Of a stretch of 64,000 bases of DNA, positions 1-15,100 are shown piece by piece. The position numbers and the translations under genes are program-made. The notes under the pieces are model-generated. The model had not been told where the DNA came from, ran no database searches, and saw only the letters and a program-made list of their open reading frames with translations. Origin of the DNA: Marisa cornuarietis (Eukaryota; Mollusca; Gastropoda; Architaenioglossa; Ampullariidae); NCBI GenBank assembly GCA_004794655.1, contig SMMW01000003.1:18804501-18868500 (forward strand). Direction: 5' to 3'. Position 1 is the first letter of the stretch. Every line of letters starts with the position of its first letter.

Positions 1-118
1 GATGTGCATAAAGCAGTAGGTTCTTTTTTATGAAGCACAGTATGATTAAGTTAATGAAAAGACCTTCAGACATAAACAGTCTGTGACTAAAGACCTTTAT
101 ACATGATGTGATGTGCAG

Positions 119-3100
119 CTGCGCAAATATGAAGACACCATGGCCAACATGCAGAATCAGCAGGAGAAGCTGCAGGAGCAGAATAGGAAGACACAGTCTG
201 ATGTAAGATACTGGAGTCAGAGAGTCTTAGTGTTCTTCACTTTGTGTAAAACTGTTATTATCATATGCTGTTGTATTACAATTTGTAACATAGAGGTGTC
301 ACATTTTCAGGCCCCCATATTTCTATAATAAATGCATTGTAGGAAGAAAGTGAAAACAAAAATTCCTGCTTGTACCTTTACTTTTTACGAAAACTAAAAA
401 TTTGGGACTACAAAGAGTTAAGTAAATTTATAAATTTTGTGAAAGATGTATTTAGTTGTTTGCTTCTTCTAACACAAACATAGCTTTGGAAGTTCAGACC
501 TTTGACCTGCAGTGGTTGTTTGCGGAGCTTTAGTGTGTTTGCCATGCTGAGTCCATACTTTGTGAGTTGTTTGTTGACACATAGACCCCGTTGTCAGTGC
601 TGCAGTCATGCAGTTTATGTGAATATTTACAATTAGTCATAAGTATTGCAAAGACTATGTCAGTTCAGACAGAAGCTAACAGTGGCAAGATGAATTTCAG
701 TGGCAGGACACATATAATGGAAAAAATAACAGCTGAACGCAGCTAACACAAATTCAAAAGTCAATTGCATCACAGACATTGACCATTTGAAATCACCACA
801 AATTATTCTGTTCCTGTTATGTTTGTGTAAAAGTCATGACAGAGCAGTTTCTGTTGTTCTTCCAGGATCTGATGTGTTTGCTGCTGCTTCTTTATTCATT
901 CATTATATGTTTTATTATCCTATTACATATAGCTCCTGAAACCTGATAAAATTATCTGACTGCCTTTTCCCTCCAGGAGTCTCTATAATGTTATGCACAC
1001 AGTGCCTTTAGCTTGCAAATGTGCTGCACATTTTTCTTTGTGTTTGTGCTATCAAACTTTTCAGTATTCCATTTTCTACTGTAACAGATCTGTTTTTATA
1101 TAGAAATCCTTGCAATATTGAAGATGTATACTTTTCGTCTCCACATAACTTTGTCATAAACTGTTTAAAAAAGCAGAATCCTAAAAAATGTATTGCTTAA
1201 AGGCTAACCCAATTGCTCAGCAGAAATCGCTGGAAACAGCATGAGGTATCACAAAAACATATTCCGGTGGTATTTTATGAGGCACGAGAGATTTTATATT
1301 AATATTTTTCTCTTAAGCACACCTGGATTTGTCAAGAAAACAGGAAGTGACGAAAGGGAAGTATTTCTAAAAATAGCATCATCTGCACTAGCTGAGTTTA
1401 AAGAGAAAAGTTGCAATCCTCGGTAAAAGAAAACTGACCAGGATACATTGTGCTGTTGCTGAATGTTCTCTTCGACACTCAGATGGAGTTAGTTTGTACT
1501 CATTAAGGAAATCCTAAAGATAATGCCAGGAAACGCCAGTGGATTAACTTTGTTCAGAGATGTGTATATACAAGTCTCTGCTTTGTTCAAACCCACCATG
1601 CAAACTTTGTCCCCACACCACACTCAAGAATTTGCTCAAAACATTTCAAAATAGATAATCAAGTCACTTATGCAGTACAAGCAAGTTTTGGACTTTCCGT
1701 AAAGCAAAGAAATTTTATTCCTACAGCAGTGCTTACTATACAAAAGCACGAGCTGTTAAAACCAACCGCAACTGCTGGTAGATCAAGCACCAGATATGCA
1801 ACATCAACAGTTTCTACACCACCTACTCTAATGTAACATCGTGAGACAGTCACAAACACATCATCATGTCGTATCTTTTTCCAGCATAATGATAAAAACA
1901 ACTGACAGTGTGAGGGCATCATTGATAGAAACAGCTAAAAAAAAAATTGAGGGTGATAAACTTATAAGGAGCTTAAGAAGAAAAAAGTTTTTACATTGAT
2001 AAACATGTTTCAAACTTTCATTATATTTTTAATTGTAAAAAAGTCCTTATCAGCAGTCAGTGGTAATAAAAATAAATTGCTTGAAATAAACCATCAAATA
2101 AAAAAAATTACAGGAGTTTTTCTTAGACAGACACATTTGAAATGCTTTTATATTTTATTAACAATAATACACATGGGAAAATTAACTCAAATGTGGCCAC
2201 TTAGTAACAGACAATCAGTAATAATACAATGTAGACTGCAGTGATTGTTGCCCATTAAATTTTGACCTGGAGAAGATTGACTTACTAGTCTGTTGAATGA
2301 ATTCAGTTTGGCCCATTTAATTAGTTCTTTAACTTCCTTCAAAGCTTCTAAAGTTCAAATCTGTAGGGCTGTATTCCAAAATCAGCCGTTTCATTAACAA
2401 CCTGCGCGATGTTTCTTCATTGGACTTCAAGACATGCACACTCACTGTTACAAGTTCTACTGGCACATAAGAGAACTTTTCAGTATAGGAGAGTAATTTT
2501 TTCCCTGCTTTCCTAGCGGCAGGTGAAAATGGCAACATTTGAAGGCTTATTAATATCTTTAAAATTAAGCATAATTATGTATTCATATTTTGTGAATTAT
2601 TATTTTAAAATGAACTTAACCAGATCATAGAGAAAAAATGTTGCACTCGACTTGTCCTTTAAGTGTAGCATTGGTTTGTGATTTTGGTAGTGCATCTGAA
2701 CAGCTGTATACTCTGTTAAATGCCATAGGGTAGAACCTATATTATTATTGTCATTTACAGCTGATGGCTAGTGAGCATGCAGCACATGAACTGCATGTAC
2801 AGCTGACCACAGTTCAAGGCCATCACAAGGAGAGCATGGAGCAACTAGGGGAGAAAGCTCGCCACCTGGCTACTATCAAGACCGAGCTATCCCGCATGCA
2901 GCAGCAGAACATGTCCATGAGAGATGAAGTAAGTGCTTGTCCATAATTTTGAGAAATATACCCATCAGGTCTAACAGCACTTTGATAGTTAACAAATAAA
3001 GTTTTCTTCCATTGTCATAGTGATTTATCCTTAATAACATGCAATAGGACATGCTGCAGGTATGTCAGGATTCACTCAATTACAAACAGATTCAGCAGAA

Positions 3101-6100
3101 ATAATAGTAGAATTTGTAAAGTTTATTTCCCTATATGGATGCAAGCTCAGTGAGCAACACACAAAAGACTACAAATGAACCAACAGTCCATTCAAGAAAA
3201 ATAAGCATCAGCAAACGAATGACACCATAAAATCAGTCATGGATGAAGAACTAAGGGGTGAGAGGAACAGTACTCTTGATTATACAAGATATTTCTTGGT
3301 CTTTGAGGCCAGATTTGAAGGCTTCAAATGTAGACACAGTTCAAATAAAACGATGAAGAGAATTCCAAACAGCTGGGCCTGAGAAGCAAAAAAAAAAAAA
3401 AGAGTATCTGCCAAACTTTTCCAGTCTGATGTGTGCCACAGAAAGGAGGGCAGGGAGGGATATTGGTGTTTTACGCCAAGCCAGCAACTAAGGGTATATC
3501 ACGGCAAGGCAGCCAGCCCTGTAACAGATGCCACATGCAGAGAACAGCGTGCCCAAGATGAGATCTTAACCCAGGACAGCCAACCTTCACTGTATTGGTG
3601 ACAGGCTCTAACTGTTGCACCACTGGACCGCCCAGAAAGGAGGACAACACAAGCAGACTGAAAATACTGACTTAAGTTGTAAAGCATCAGTAACTCAGAT
3701 ATGCTGGGCAAAGATATTCTAAAAACCTTGTAGAAAACCCTTGTAGTACCTCGAAGATGATGACAGCAGATTGACTCCAGCAGGAGAAACTGAATACATT
3801 ATGCATTAACCACAATATCCATGTTGTCTTATGTCAGAAGACCCACATCTTGTGGCCAACCAGACAAGCACAATGACAATGACCAACTTTATTTGTCCCA
3901 GTGGGCAATTTGAATATGGGAATATGCTCTAGTTCAACAGTGAAAAAAACAAAAAATGAAAAGAAGTGGGCAAGTAACAATCATATCATATATATATATA
4001 TAAAAACTTACATCAAGGATAATCATTTATGCACCTACAACATCATACACACACACACCATTGACAGCTCATCTAAGATTGAGCAGCTGGACTGCAGATG
4101 GCACAAAGGATTTCAGGTATCTGTTACTTTTACATATAGGCATGGCATAGCGTTTACCTGAGCTTAATAATACAATGCACTGTTGGTATCTCAGCCTCAA
4201 ATGAGCCCACCCTAAGCAGCTGGTTCGTCAAATAGTCAGTCAACAGCTACCAGTCAAAGCTGCCAGTTAGTTCAGCTCCACATCTCTCTGCACAATAGAA
4301 CACTCAAGGTGTCCATAACAAGACCCCCACCCTCCAGATCTTTCTGAGATTTCTAAAACCGACATCATCTGTATACAGGAAATGCATCCAACTGATGATA
4401 ACTGATTTTCATCATGGAATGCTTGCTCTTAAGACAAAACAGAATCATCTGCTACAAAGGAGGACTCATTACCATCATTAGAAGCGCCTTCCAACACCAT
4501 ACAGATGTCCAAGTCAGATTGTGATGGTATCAGAGAATTAGGCAGCGTGATGATTCTTCTGGCCTGTGAAATCACAGTAGTCAACTGCTTCTGTTCACCA
4601 AACAATACTCCCTGTAGGCCATATTGCTGCAGGACAAAGGACTTCTGATGCTGGGTGGCTTTAACAGGCACTCACCCAGACTACTAGAAGATAAAAAGCA
4701 GAGGAAAACAGATCAAAGATTAGGCAATAGACAACAAAACCATTCTCATCTACAAATCAAACAACAAGCCCATTTGCTTCTCCCATGCAGATCTTGACTT
4801 TGCAACAGAAGGTTTATTGGTTGTTTGAGTTTTATTCCAGCAACTAAGGCTATATCACAGCGACCTTTGCAACATAAGACTTAAAAAAAGCAATGCAAAT
4901 GCATTGTACAGGACCCACTGTACAACTGATCATCTGTCTATACTTCACCTCTCTAGATGTAGTATGAAAGAACCCAGATAGAAATAGAAAAAGGCAGATT
5001 ATTCTTCAACCTATCACAGTCAAGTCTATGAAAGAACAGAAGTTCTGACAACCAGACTACATACTTGGCAAAAAAAAGTGGAAAAATAGTTTCTAGCAGA
5101 AGATGAAGACTCTTACGAGGACTTTTTTGTTCAACTCAAATCTGTCCACAATATAGATAAGATAAGAGTGTTATGATTGAATGTAAAAGCCATTTTATAA
5201 CAAATCAAATAAAAGTGCAAAAGATGCAAAATATAACAAACTCTGCAATTAAAACGATGTTGGTTGAAAGGGATTTTTTTATTATTGTTGTTACTTTTTG
5301 TTTTTGGCAACTCTAAAAGAAGTCTTTGTAGTTTGAAAACAGCTGGAAGGAAAATTAGGGTTTCAGCTAGTTCATTATTTATAAAGACAGCAGCGAGTAG
5401 ACTATAACACTTGACAATTATGCAATTTAACAACATCTCACTCATTGTGAATGGTGCTTCATTAACGAGCAAGAAAAAAGATCTCCGAAAGTGCTTAACA
5501 GTTGTTCAATGCCTTTGCTAGATTCAGCTATATGATGAGAAGGTGCGAAAGCTGCAGGGAGAACTAAAGAGGATGCAAGAACTCAACAAAGCCACAGAGG
5601 ATGAGGTAACATAGATGTGGATGTGTATATGTACATGTTTTCGTAGGCTAGTGTGCCTTGCTGGCCTATGGCCACAGAGTGTTAAGGTGTGTGTTTTGGT
5701 GTGTGTGTGTGTTTTATCATTTTTTTGGTCAAACGTGCTGTTTATAGAGTAGTGGATATATACCTAAGTGTAGGGCCTGCTGTACATATCTTTATAGAAG
5801 TCGTTTTGAATGGATTTGTGTATTGGTTAATGTCTACAGCAAGTCTACCATGGGTTGTAATATGACTGATCAGTTCTTTATACCCTTGGTGGAGAAAGGC
5901 TCTATAGTGCTAACATTTCAGTGAATCAATCACTCTCTCTCTCTCTCTTTCTATCTCATATTGTTGCTGTTTTGGTTTCTTGTGTGTGAAGATAGAGAGA
6001 GTGGGTATATATTACTAAATGCTGTGTTTTGAAATGTATACATATTTATGTGTAGAGTTCTTGGTACAAATGTGTATAGAAGTCAAGTATAAGTAGTTTT

Positions 6101-9100
6101 GTTTATAACTGGCTTATGTTTACAGCAGTTTTAAGATGTGTAGTTACTTCAACTTGCTGGAGCAATGGTCTTGAACTAGTAAAGAATCAATCAGTTTGTT
6201 GACACAAACTCACCACATTAGTGTTGTTACACAGCATTCTAACCCACTTAGGAGCACTCAGGCTAGGGTCTTTTTAACTGTTTAAAACCCTCATGCTTGT
6301 TTGAACAATCAAATTGTTTTCATAGAGATGATGACTGCTACCTTCAAGTCATGCAAGTGGAGAACAAAGCATACATCTTTACTCAGTAAATCCATTGCAT
6401 TCATAGCCTCTGAAATGTAACATATATTCCAAATCATACTCTGCTGTGTTATTTCTAATATAAGCTCAAGCCAGTCTGTATTGTCCATATTAGACTCCTT
6501 CCTTTGGGTGGTCTTTTTATGTTTGTTTGATTTTGTGTTGTTGCATATTAATGCCAGGACTGGATATAAAATTTATGATTGCAAATTACAGCTGTCCCAC
6601 TTTGAAGAACGCTACACCAGTCAGCAGGTTGATCTGGTGACTAGCCAGGAGAAGCAGAAGCAGGCATTGAGTGAACTAGCAGTCAAAGAGGAGGAACTCC
6701 TCCTTGTCAAGGTAGAACTGTCCTCACTCCAGGAGAAGTTCAAGTCAAGCGTTGAAGATGTAAGTGTTTTGCGAGTTTCTCTTTAGGGGAAGTATGGCTA
6801 TTGGGTAAGTGCAAAAATAATGTCTAATCTACCGTTACTGGTATCATCTATCATGATGCTGGATCTACAGAGCCAGTCACATTATCATTTTAAACTTTAT
6901 CTAATTGTTAGGCTGTAAAGATCCGCAATGAACTAGAGCTCCTTCGTCAGAACTATCGCAGTGCCAACGAAGAGATCCAGGGATTGAGGGTTGCACTAGA
7001 AGAATCACGTGCTAATGGTGACCGTCTGCATCGTGAGAGTGAGTTGGTTGTACAGAATGTCAACACCTGGGTACAGGAACAGAAGTGAGTTCCCAGCAGC
7101 ACTTTCCCTGTTGTATTATTCTGTTATATATTTTCTGTTGGTTTATATCAGTTCATATTGTTTATTTGGTGGTTTTATCACTATATCGTCAGGAAGTCTT
7201 GTTTACACTGTTTTAATAAATTTGACCACACACACCCCCCCCCCATACAGACTGAGAAGCATTATTGCAAATCATTTTTTTAGATAAACTCAATATCCAA
7301 AAGAAAATTAAATTTGGGTGAACAGCAGACAAGTATTATTTGTTTTCATGGTACACTTACTATTCATGCTTAAAATAAAAAAAATGAAGCAAGGGTCTTA
7401 AAGATCTAGTGGGGTGTAACACTGTTTCCTATAGAATGGGTAAAATGCTCACCATGTACAGAAAGATTTCAGACTCATGATGCCATGTTTGAGCACAGAT
7501 ATGCCTACTTAACATTTGATCCCAGTTCTCTCATTGCTGAAGCTTTGAAAATGTAAAGGTTTTTCTGCACAGTCCTGGTATCTGTGTTGTTGAGGGGTAG
7601 GTAGGGGTATTCATGTATTTCATTTATAAAGAAATAGTATCTTGCATGGAGCTTTACCTAGTCTTTAGAAAAAAATGGCACCCCACTAGATCTTGGAGTG
7701 TTTGTAAAGAAGAATAAGACTATTGTAAATGTTCTTGTGGTGGTTATGTTACTGTTAATTATGTTTATTGTTTGCATGCTGTTTCATTTGCAGGATGGCC
7801 AATGAAAAGCTGGGCAACAAGATTAGGTAATAATGCCACTCAGAGAACAAGGCCTGTCATTTGCCTGTCTTTAAATCACAACATCAGTAGCTAGATTAGT
7901 AAAATAAATAACTAGATTACTAGACTTGCATGCATTTAAGACTTGATATTACCAAAAGTGTTTATGCTGAATTTTTCAAAGTTTTTGTAATGTGCAAGGA
8001 GATAGACAATGCAAGTAGGCTTCAGCATTTTCCCAAAAAACTGGCCAGTTCATTGCAGTGACAGGCATCCTTCTGGAAATGTTACTCTGGTGCAGTATTC
8101 AGTAAAGTACATTTTTATAAAATATAGAATCAGACATTTTTCAAAAAGAATATGGATATGAAATTGATAAAAGTGCACATTTAAGTTCTTGGACCCCCAG
8201 AAAAACTTTGTGTAAAATATAGCTTTTTTTCATTGATAAAAAAATGTTTTAAACAGTATATACTTCCTTAAAATGTCTTTTTTTTAAGTTAAAACGATGT
8301 TTTAACAACAGTAGCATGTGGTTTTTCAGCATAAAAAAGGATGATGCTATATCCCAGTTCTTTGGATGCTTGTACAGAAATATTTTTGCATTTCAGTTAA
8401 TGTAACAGCAGTCTAAAATCCAAATAGTCAATAATTTGCATGGATTTTGCAAGATGCTAGCTGTCCTTTTTCTTTGTATCATATACACTCAGTCTGGTAT
8501 ATTCTCTGATGATTGCATCCACTTTGTCTCAGTATATTTTCCATTTCAGAACTTATAGCCATAATTTTTCATTTTCTCAATGGATTCCTCAACCAGTGCT
8601 CTCACTAAACTGACGTCTGTAACTCTTAAAAGTGACATCACAAAATATGGAGAAACATTCGTATTTGCAGAAATGCTTACCTGTACATTTTATTTATATT
8701 GATATGGGAATATCTGGAAAATACAGAATAGTACAATTGTTTGGTCCCAGTGATTTGTGTGTTTGTTCCATTCTGTTCCAGAGAACACCTGACTTTACTT
8801 TTCTGTCTACCATTTTTAATGTATAGTTTGCATGTCTGCACTGCTGCCATGCTATCGAAGAGAATTGTAAGAGATCTTCATCTGCCATAAATCCCTGATC
8901 ATGATTGCTTACAACACCATTCTCGTAAACAATTTCTGATTGATTTCTCTGCTTCTTTTGTGTTTTTCCAATATACTTTTTAGATGTTCCTCAATTAAAG
9001 TTTCATCTGATTTACATAATGGTTAGCTTCAGTTTGCATAATTTGACAAACATCAAATTTTGCTAACCATAATAGTGTGAAGACACTCTTCATCATTTGC

Positions 9101-12100
9101 TTCATAAGATCTTCCAAGGAATATGATACATTGCTTCAACTGTTGGGCAGTGTTTTCATGCTTGGCATGGGTAGGATCTTCATATTATGATGTAACAAAT
9201 TATTTGCGCACGTGAGCAAGATTTTACAGGACTTGTTGATTCGAGGTAGAAATCACCAACTTTGAAATTAGAAAATAAATATACCATTGTGTTTCAGGTG
9301 CTAAAATTTACAGAATATTTATATGTCTCTACCTAGCAGAATCTGTAACTCAGATTATCCAAGTGGGTCTTCAATTTTTTTATGTAAAATACAGATTTTG
9401 GTCATAGAATACTGAAATTAGCTCCCTGGAATACCTGTTCCTTTTGGTCACAGAATACTGAAATTAGCTCCCTAGAATACTTGTTCCTTTAGGAAAGAGC
9501 GAGCATCTCTGTATTTCGAATGAATTATTTATGATGAATGTATCTATTGTTTGGATTAATTTGCTGGCTTGTAAATAAACAATACCTCTTTCTTTTCAGA
9601 GAACAGAGCAAGGCAGTTATGAACCTTACCAGTGAAAAAGAGTAAGCTTATGTTGATTGTTGTTGTTGAAGCTAAAGCAGATGTGTTATTTTCACCATGG
9701 TAGAGTATGCAGTACTGCTGATTTTCATGTACTCATGGCTCTGGTACAGTACAAAAAAACAGTACAAAGAAGAAACAGTTTTGTAGTACATTTCTCTAAT
9801 TGGCAGTGTGCTTAAACAAAAAGACTAGCACAAGAAATAATAAGTGTAAGCTACATTTCTGAGACTTATGGAGTGAACTAATTCCATGAAAACAGCTTAA
9901 GTTGCTAGAGAGTATTTGAAAGTCATCTTTTTCTCATATGCCCATATTGTCTTTACACTTTCTGACTAATGTCTGTATGCCTCCTTTCTTTATCCTTTGT
10001 ACACAAAATAAGAGTGTTAAGACCAGCAAAGGTGGTCACTGTATAGAGCGATGGGAGCAATGCATTCCAGACACCAGGGCCAGAGAAGTGAAATAAGTGG
10101 CTTCCAAATATCTAGTCTTATATGAGGCTCATGCAGAAGGTTCAAAAGAGCAGACCAGAGCGACCAACTTAGTTGGTAGGAATTCACCCTTTAGGCAAGT
10201 ACCCTGGGGCCAGCCATGAAAGCAGGAGTAACAGTTTGGATACTTTGTAGTCAAGTGAAACCTAGTGCAGTACATTAAGGAATGGTGTGGAATGGTCAGC
10301 TTTGCTCTTATGGAATAGCATGTGAGCAGCATTGAGCCCTTATTACCTTGTCAAGCATTCAGTCAGGAAGGGCAACAAATAAGAAGTTGCAGGAGACTAG
10401 CCATGACAGAACAAATGCAGACAATTTTTTTTTATTTGGTGGAGGCAACTGTTAAGGAAGATCGAATATGGCATATCTGGCAAGTTTTAAGAAAGATGGA
10501 TTGATGTAGTTCTACAAGGAAGGTATTCATCTATGTATTCTATGCTGACGCCAAGATTTCTCACTGTCAGGGAGAGTGAAACACACACCAGAGAATGTAA
10601 GGATTAGAGCATGTTCCAGTTAACAGTTAGAGTTAATAATAATAAATGCATTATTTATATAGCACATATGCTCGTAAGGAGCATGCTCTTAGGGTTTGAG
10701 GCAAGAATGAGACCTGGGCAACATATGAAGGATGGAACAATAAACACCAGTACTGATGACTAATAAAAGGCAAATATAGCAAAGAGGAAATGGAGAACAA
10801 GAACTTAGGGTATTGTGATTCTGCAGATGAAGATGAAGAGGGACAACAAAAAAAATGGGGTTGAAGATGGACTAGGATTTTGTGGACTGTTGTTAGGAGT
10901 AGTGCTCAAGAAAGAGGTGTGTTTTCAGTCCACATTTAAAGGACTCGGTTGTGGGTAGTCTGTAGATATGGAAGGAGAGCGAGTTCCATTTTTTGCTACA
11001 CAGTAACTAAAAATCCTGTGACCATATGTTGTTCTGGTGATAGGAATAGGATATGGTCATCAGACGAAGAGCACAGTTGTTTGGCTGGGATGTAGGGGAA
11101 GAGAAGTTCAGAGAAATAATCAGGGCAAGAGCTTGTAAAGAAATTAAAACACAGCTTGCACTGAATGTGAGAACAGATGGGTAGCCAGTGCAGAAAATGA
11201 AGGAGTGAGTTGCCATAATCACTTCTTTTACATCACCTGTCTGCAGTTTGTTCATGGTCCTACAGTAGGACAGATCTTTGCTGTCACAGTACTTTGCTCA
11301 AGATATGTTAAAGTCTACTCGTCAATTATTTAAGCATATTGGCATTGAGTATAACCATCTTATAACTGTTAGGTTTCTAATAACACAGACATTCTGATGT
11401 GGTTTGGTTAAACATTACATGGCAAAATGATATTTGTTACATAGGATATTGCTGGAGCAGGTTCAAAAACTACAGAAGCAGAACAATAAACTAAGAGTTG
11501 AAGTTGATGAGCGTCAGATGGACAGCGAAAAACTCAGGGTAGGTCACTGTGAAAGTAATACAGATATCCTTGGGATGCAGTTACCAAACTTATGTGTGGC
11601 TGTTCATTAAAAATAAGGAACACCATTAACTTATTTGATATGTGATGAGGAGCTTACAGAAATAAGGAAGATAAAGTAGCTTCTTGTCTTGCATTGTTTC
11701 AGGCCCTTCAGGCACATTCAACCCACCAGCAGGTACTTCTCAATCAACTGAAAGGGCGCCTTGAGGAACATGAGTAAGTAGCTGTGTGCTACTTGTAGAC
11801 CTGCTTTTGTCATAATGTATTTGATTTAGGAAAAGAGAGGTGTATTGTTGTTATTTTAATCTCTCAGTTCCATAGTTTTGAATATGCTTTAGGGTGGAGC
11901 AAGACCAGGACCTCAAAACAAAGGTAGCCACAATTGAAGATCTGCATCAACGTCTCAAGTGCAACATTGAGAACATCCAGCAGCTCAACACTCAAGTAAA
12001 AAAATAAAATACTTAATCTTGGCTCTCATGGTTTTACACCATGGTTTTTATAATGGTATCCATGAAATTCTGAGATGGCTTCTTGAATTTTCCTTATTGT

Positions 12101-15100
12101 AATCATAACTTTTACAGCAGTACGCATGGGACTATATACATGTCTTAATAATTATGCAATAGTGGTCTTAAATCTTTTTTATATGATATGTGTATGCATG
12201 CATAATTTTTTTTAATGTCTTCTGTGTTGCTTGCAGCTGTATAGTCTACAAAAGGACAATATGCGGCTACGAGGGGAGCTTGAGCGAGAATTAGCTTTGC
12301 GGCAGAATTTGGAGATGCAGTTACAGACCCGTGATCAGACGATTTCCGGTCTCCGCACTCAGCTAGATGCAAGAACATCGTTTTCCCGCATTGACACAAG
12401 CCCTTCTATTGCAGACCCAGACCGTTTGGTAAGAGAGATATTTATGTGTTATCCAGCTTATGACAACCTATTATGTGGTATGAAACTGTGTAAATAATTT
12501 TTTTCAACAAATGGCTTTTATTAGTTATTTACTTTTTTTCATATTGTCAGATATGAATACAAGTTTCTGAAAATATTCATTGCATAGGTCACATATTAAT
12601 TCAGATGTTCTCAGCAATTCTTTTTATTGTAGTTTCATAAAAGTCATCGATTTTGTCTTATCCATCACTTATATATCTCTGTTGTACACCCAGTCCATCT
12701 GCATGATAGAGGAGAACTCGGGGAATGATTAAAAAACCTGAGATTCTCAGAATTGACTCCTTGACTGCTGTTTTGTCCTTCCTGTCTTTTGTCTCTACTG
12801 GCAATTTTTGTCTTTTATTCATAAAGCCTTTTTCCTTGATTTCTCTTCTCTATGGCCTGCAGTGCAAGGTGATCCACAACAGGGAAGGATGGAATTCTGG
12901 AGGTTGATGTCCCTGTTAGGTTGCAGCCCAACACACCTCTTTGGTCCAAATTAGCCCTAGATGGGAGGCTGATGCATCTTACACAAATCAATCAGCTGGT
13001 TGTGCACTACCATACCTTTGCTAAAAGGCTGCAAACTGGGTCAATCGGGTCTGTACTTCTTTAGGCCAGAGTATATTCCTCTGTAGCCCTGGTGTGGGCT
13101 GGAAACACCCTGTGTGATACAGCTCAGTCACATTCCCTTGTTGGACACCATAGTTGGTGGAACAAACATCACCAAAAACACATCAGCACTAGGTAAGTGC
13201 TGTCATGAAAAGAGGGTGTCCTTAGACAGCAAGGATGAGGTTCACATCAGTGGACCAAAGACAGCTGAGTTCTGGTTGTAAAAGGTGTGCAGTCAGACTG
13301 GCAACTCTTCATCAGTCTCACCAGTTACAACTGACAGAGGGTTCAAATTTTTCATCACAGTTTGTGTCCTATATAGTGCCTCTGCAGTGGACAATTCCTG
13401 GTGTGGGTGTCTGTCGGACAAAAACAAGGGACGTTTCAGGCAGGATCAGTAGATATCTGCATGTCAGAGACTCTCTGCTTACTGAGGCTAAGACTGGTAT
13501 TCACCATTATACACAAATCCTCCTCTTCCCATTTTTCTCGCACTTTTCAGTATTTAGGAAGCATCTGGGAATCCTGTCCTTATAACTTCTCTTCTGATGG
13601 TTCTCAGGAGTATAATCTCTCTTTGGTCCTGAACTGCAACAGGCCTTTCAACAATCCTCTTGCTGGCTGAGAAAACATTCCTTATCAGCTTCTGACTTCC
13701 TCACATCTCTCTCTTCCTTGAAACTTGAAATGTGATGTGGATATCCAGCTGCTTCCTTACCTTTCAGATTTAGGCAATCCTGGTTCCCAGTCTAAAATCT
13801 GGAAATGATCACACTGATCTGAGATTTTGTTGTCACTGGCCATCTGTGCAAATCCCTAGAACATAAGGTGAAGCTTTTGAGTCTAAGGGTCTCTTCTCTG
13901 ACCTGTAGTGTGGCTTTCATTGCCATCAGAGCACCCTGGACCACCTGATCCACTTTGAGACACTTTCATACAAAAAGATCATATCATTGGGGTGGGTTTT
14001 TTTAAATTTAGAGAACGCATATGACTGGAACCAGGGTATTCTTTTAGACTTTCACATCCTTGGCTTCAGGTCATGTGCCCCTCTTCATTAAAAACTTGCT
14101 ATTACATCATCGTTTTCAAGTTCATATTGGGACTGTAATTTCTAATACTTAAGAAATAAGCATTTCTCAAGGCAGCATACTTTCCTCTACTCTATTTATG
14201 TCTTTAAAGTCTCGCAATACAGGATTAGATACCTTGCTGTGTGTGGACAATTTTGCTCTCTGCAGCTGAAACAGATCTCTGCCATGCCTTGAATGCCATC
14301 TTCAGCTGTGAATTAACATCATGCAAAGGTGGCTGGCATAAACTGGCTTAAATTCTCTCAAAAAAAGTCAGTATTCTCTTTGTACATTGAGGTATGTTTC
14401 CAGGTCCATTTTTTATGTGAACAGCAAAGCACCTAAAGTGGTCCAGGAAGTGACATTTCTTGGGATCATCTCTGACTCGAAACTGTCTTTTCTTCCACAC
14501 ATCAAGAGATCAGGTTACCAATGCAGCTTGCTGCTCTCCTGGTCAACTGTGATCACTGGTGTCTGCTGTGATCAGACTAGGACAGTGAGCCAGATGAGTT
14601 TCATGCCATTCTTCCCTGCCTTTCTGACCATATCTCTCTTTTTGCCAACCTGTGCAATGGGAGGAGGTAGTCTTATGCTGACTTCAGGTAGGACTTACCT
14701 ATGTCACACATTCTACCTCTTAACTCTCTTGGTTTGAATGGCCACGATCATGGCTTTGTCGGGTAGCACGGGCAAGGCGATTTTCATTACTTTTTATTGC
14801 AAACTTTTTCTCTTTTCCAAAAATGTATAGGTTTCTTGGTCTAATGTTTATCTCAGAGCAACAATAATAAAAAAAAAACTTCACCACTGTCGTCTTCACA
14901 GTCTTCAGTTATAAGCCAGTCATTGTAATGTTCATTTTTATCTTGAACCAAGAGGGTTTATGGTGGCAGCAGTTTACAGCTGAGCACATTTTGTTTATGG
15001 GGCCTACGCTTCAGCAGATTTGCCACCTGTCGTCTCTACCTCTTCTTTTCCCTTTCTGTCTTCCTCTCACATATTGAAAAAAGGTAAACTACATAACTGC

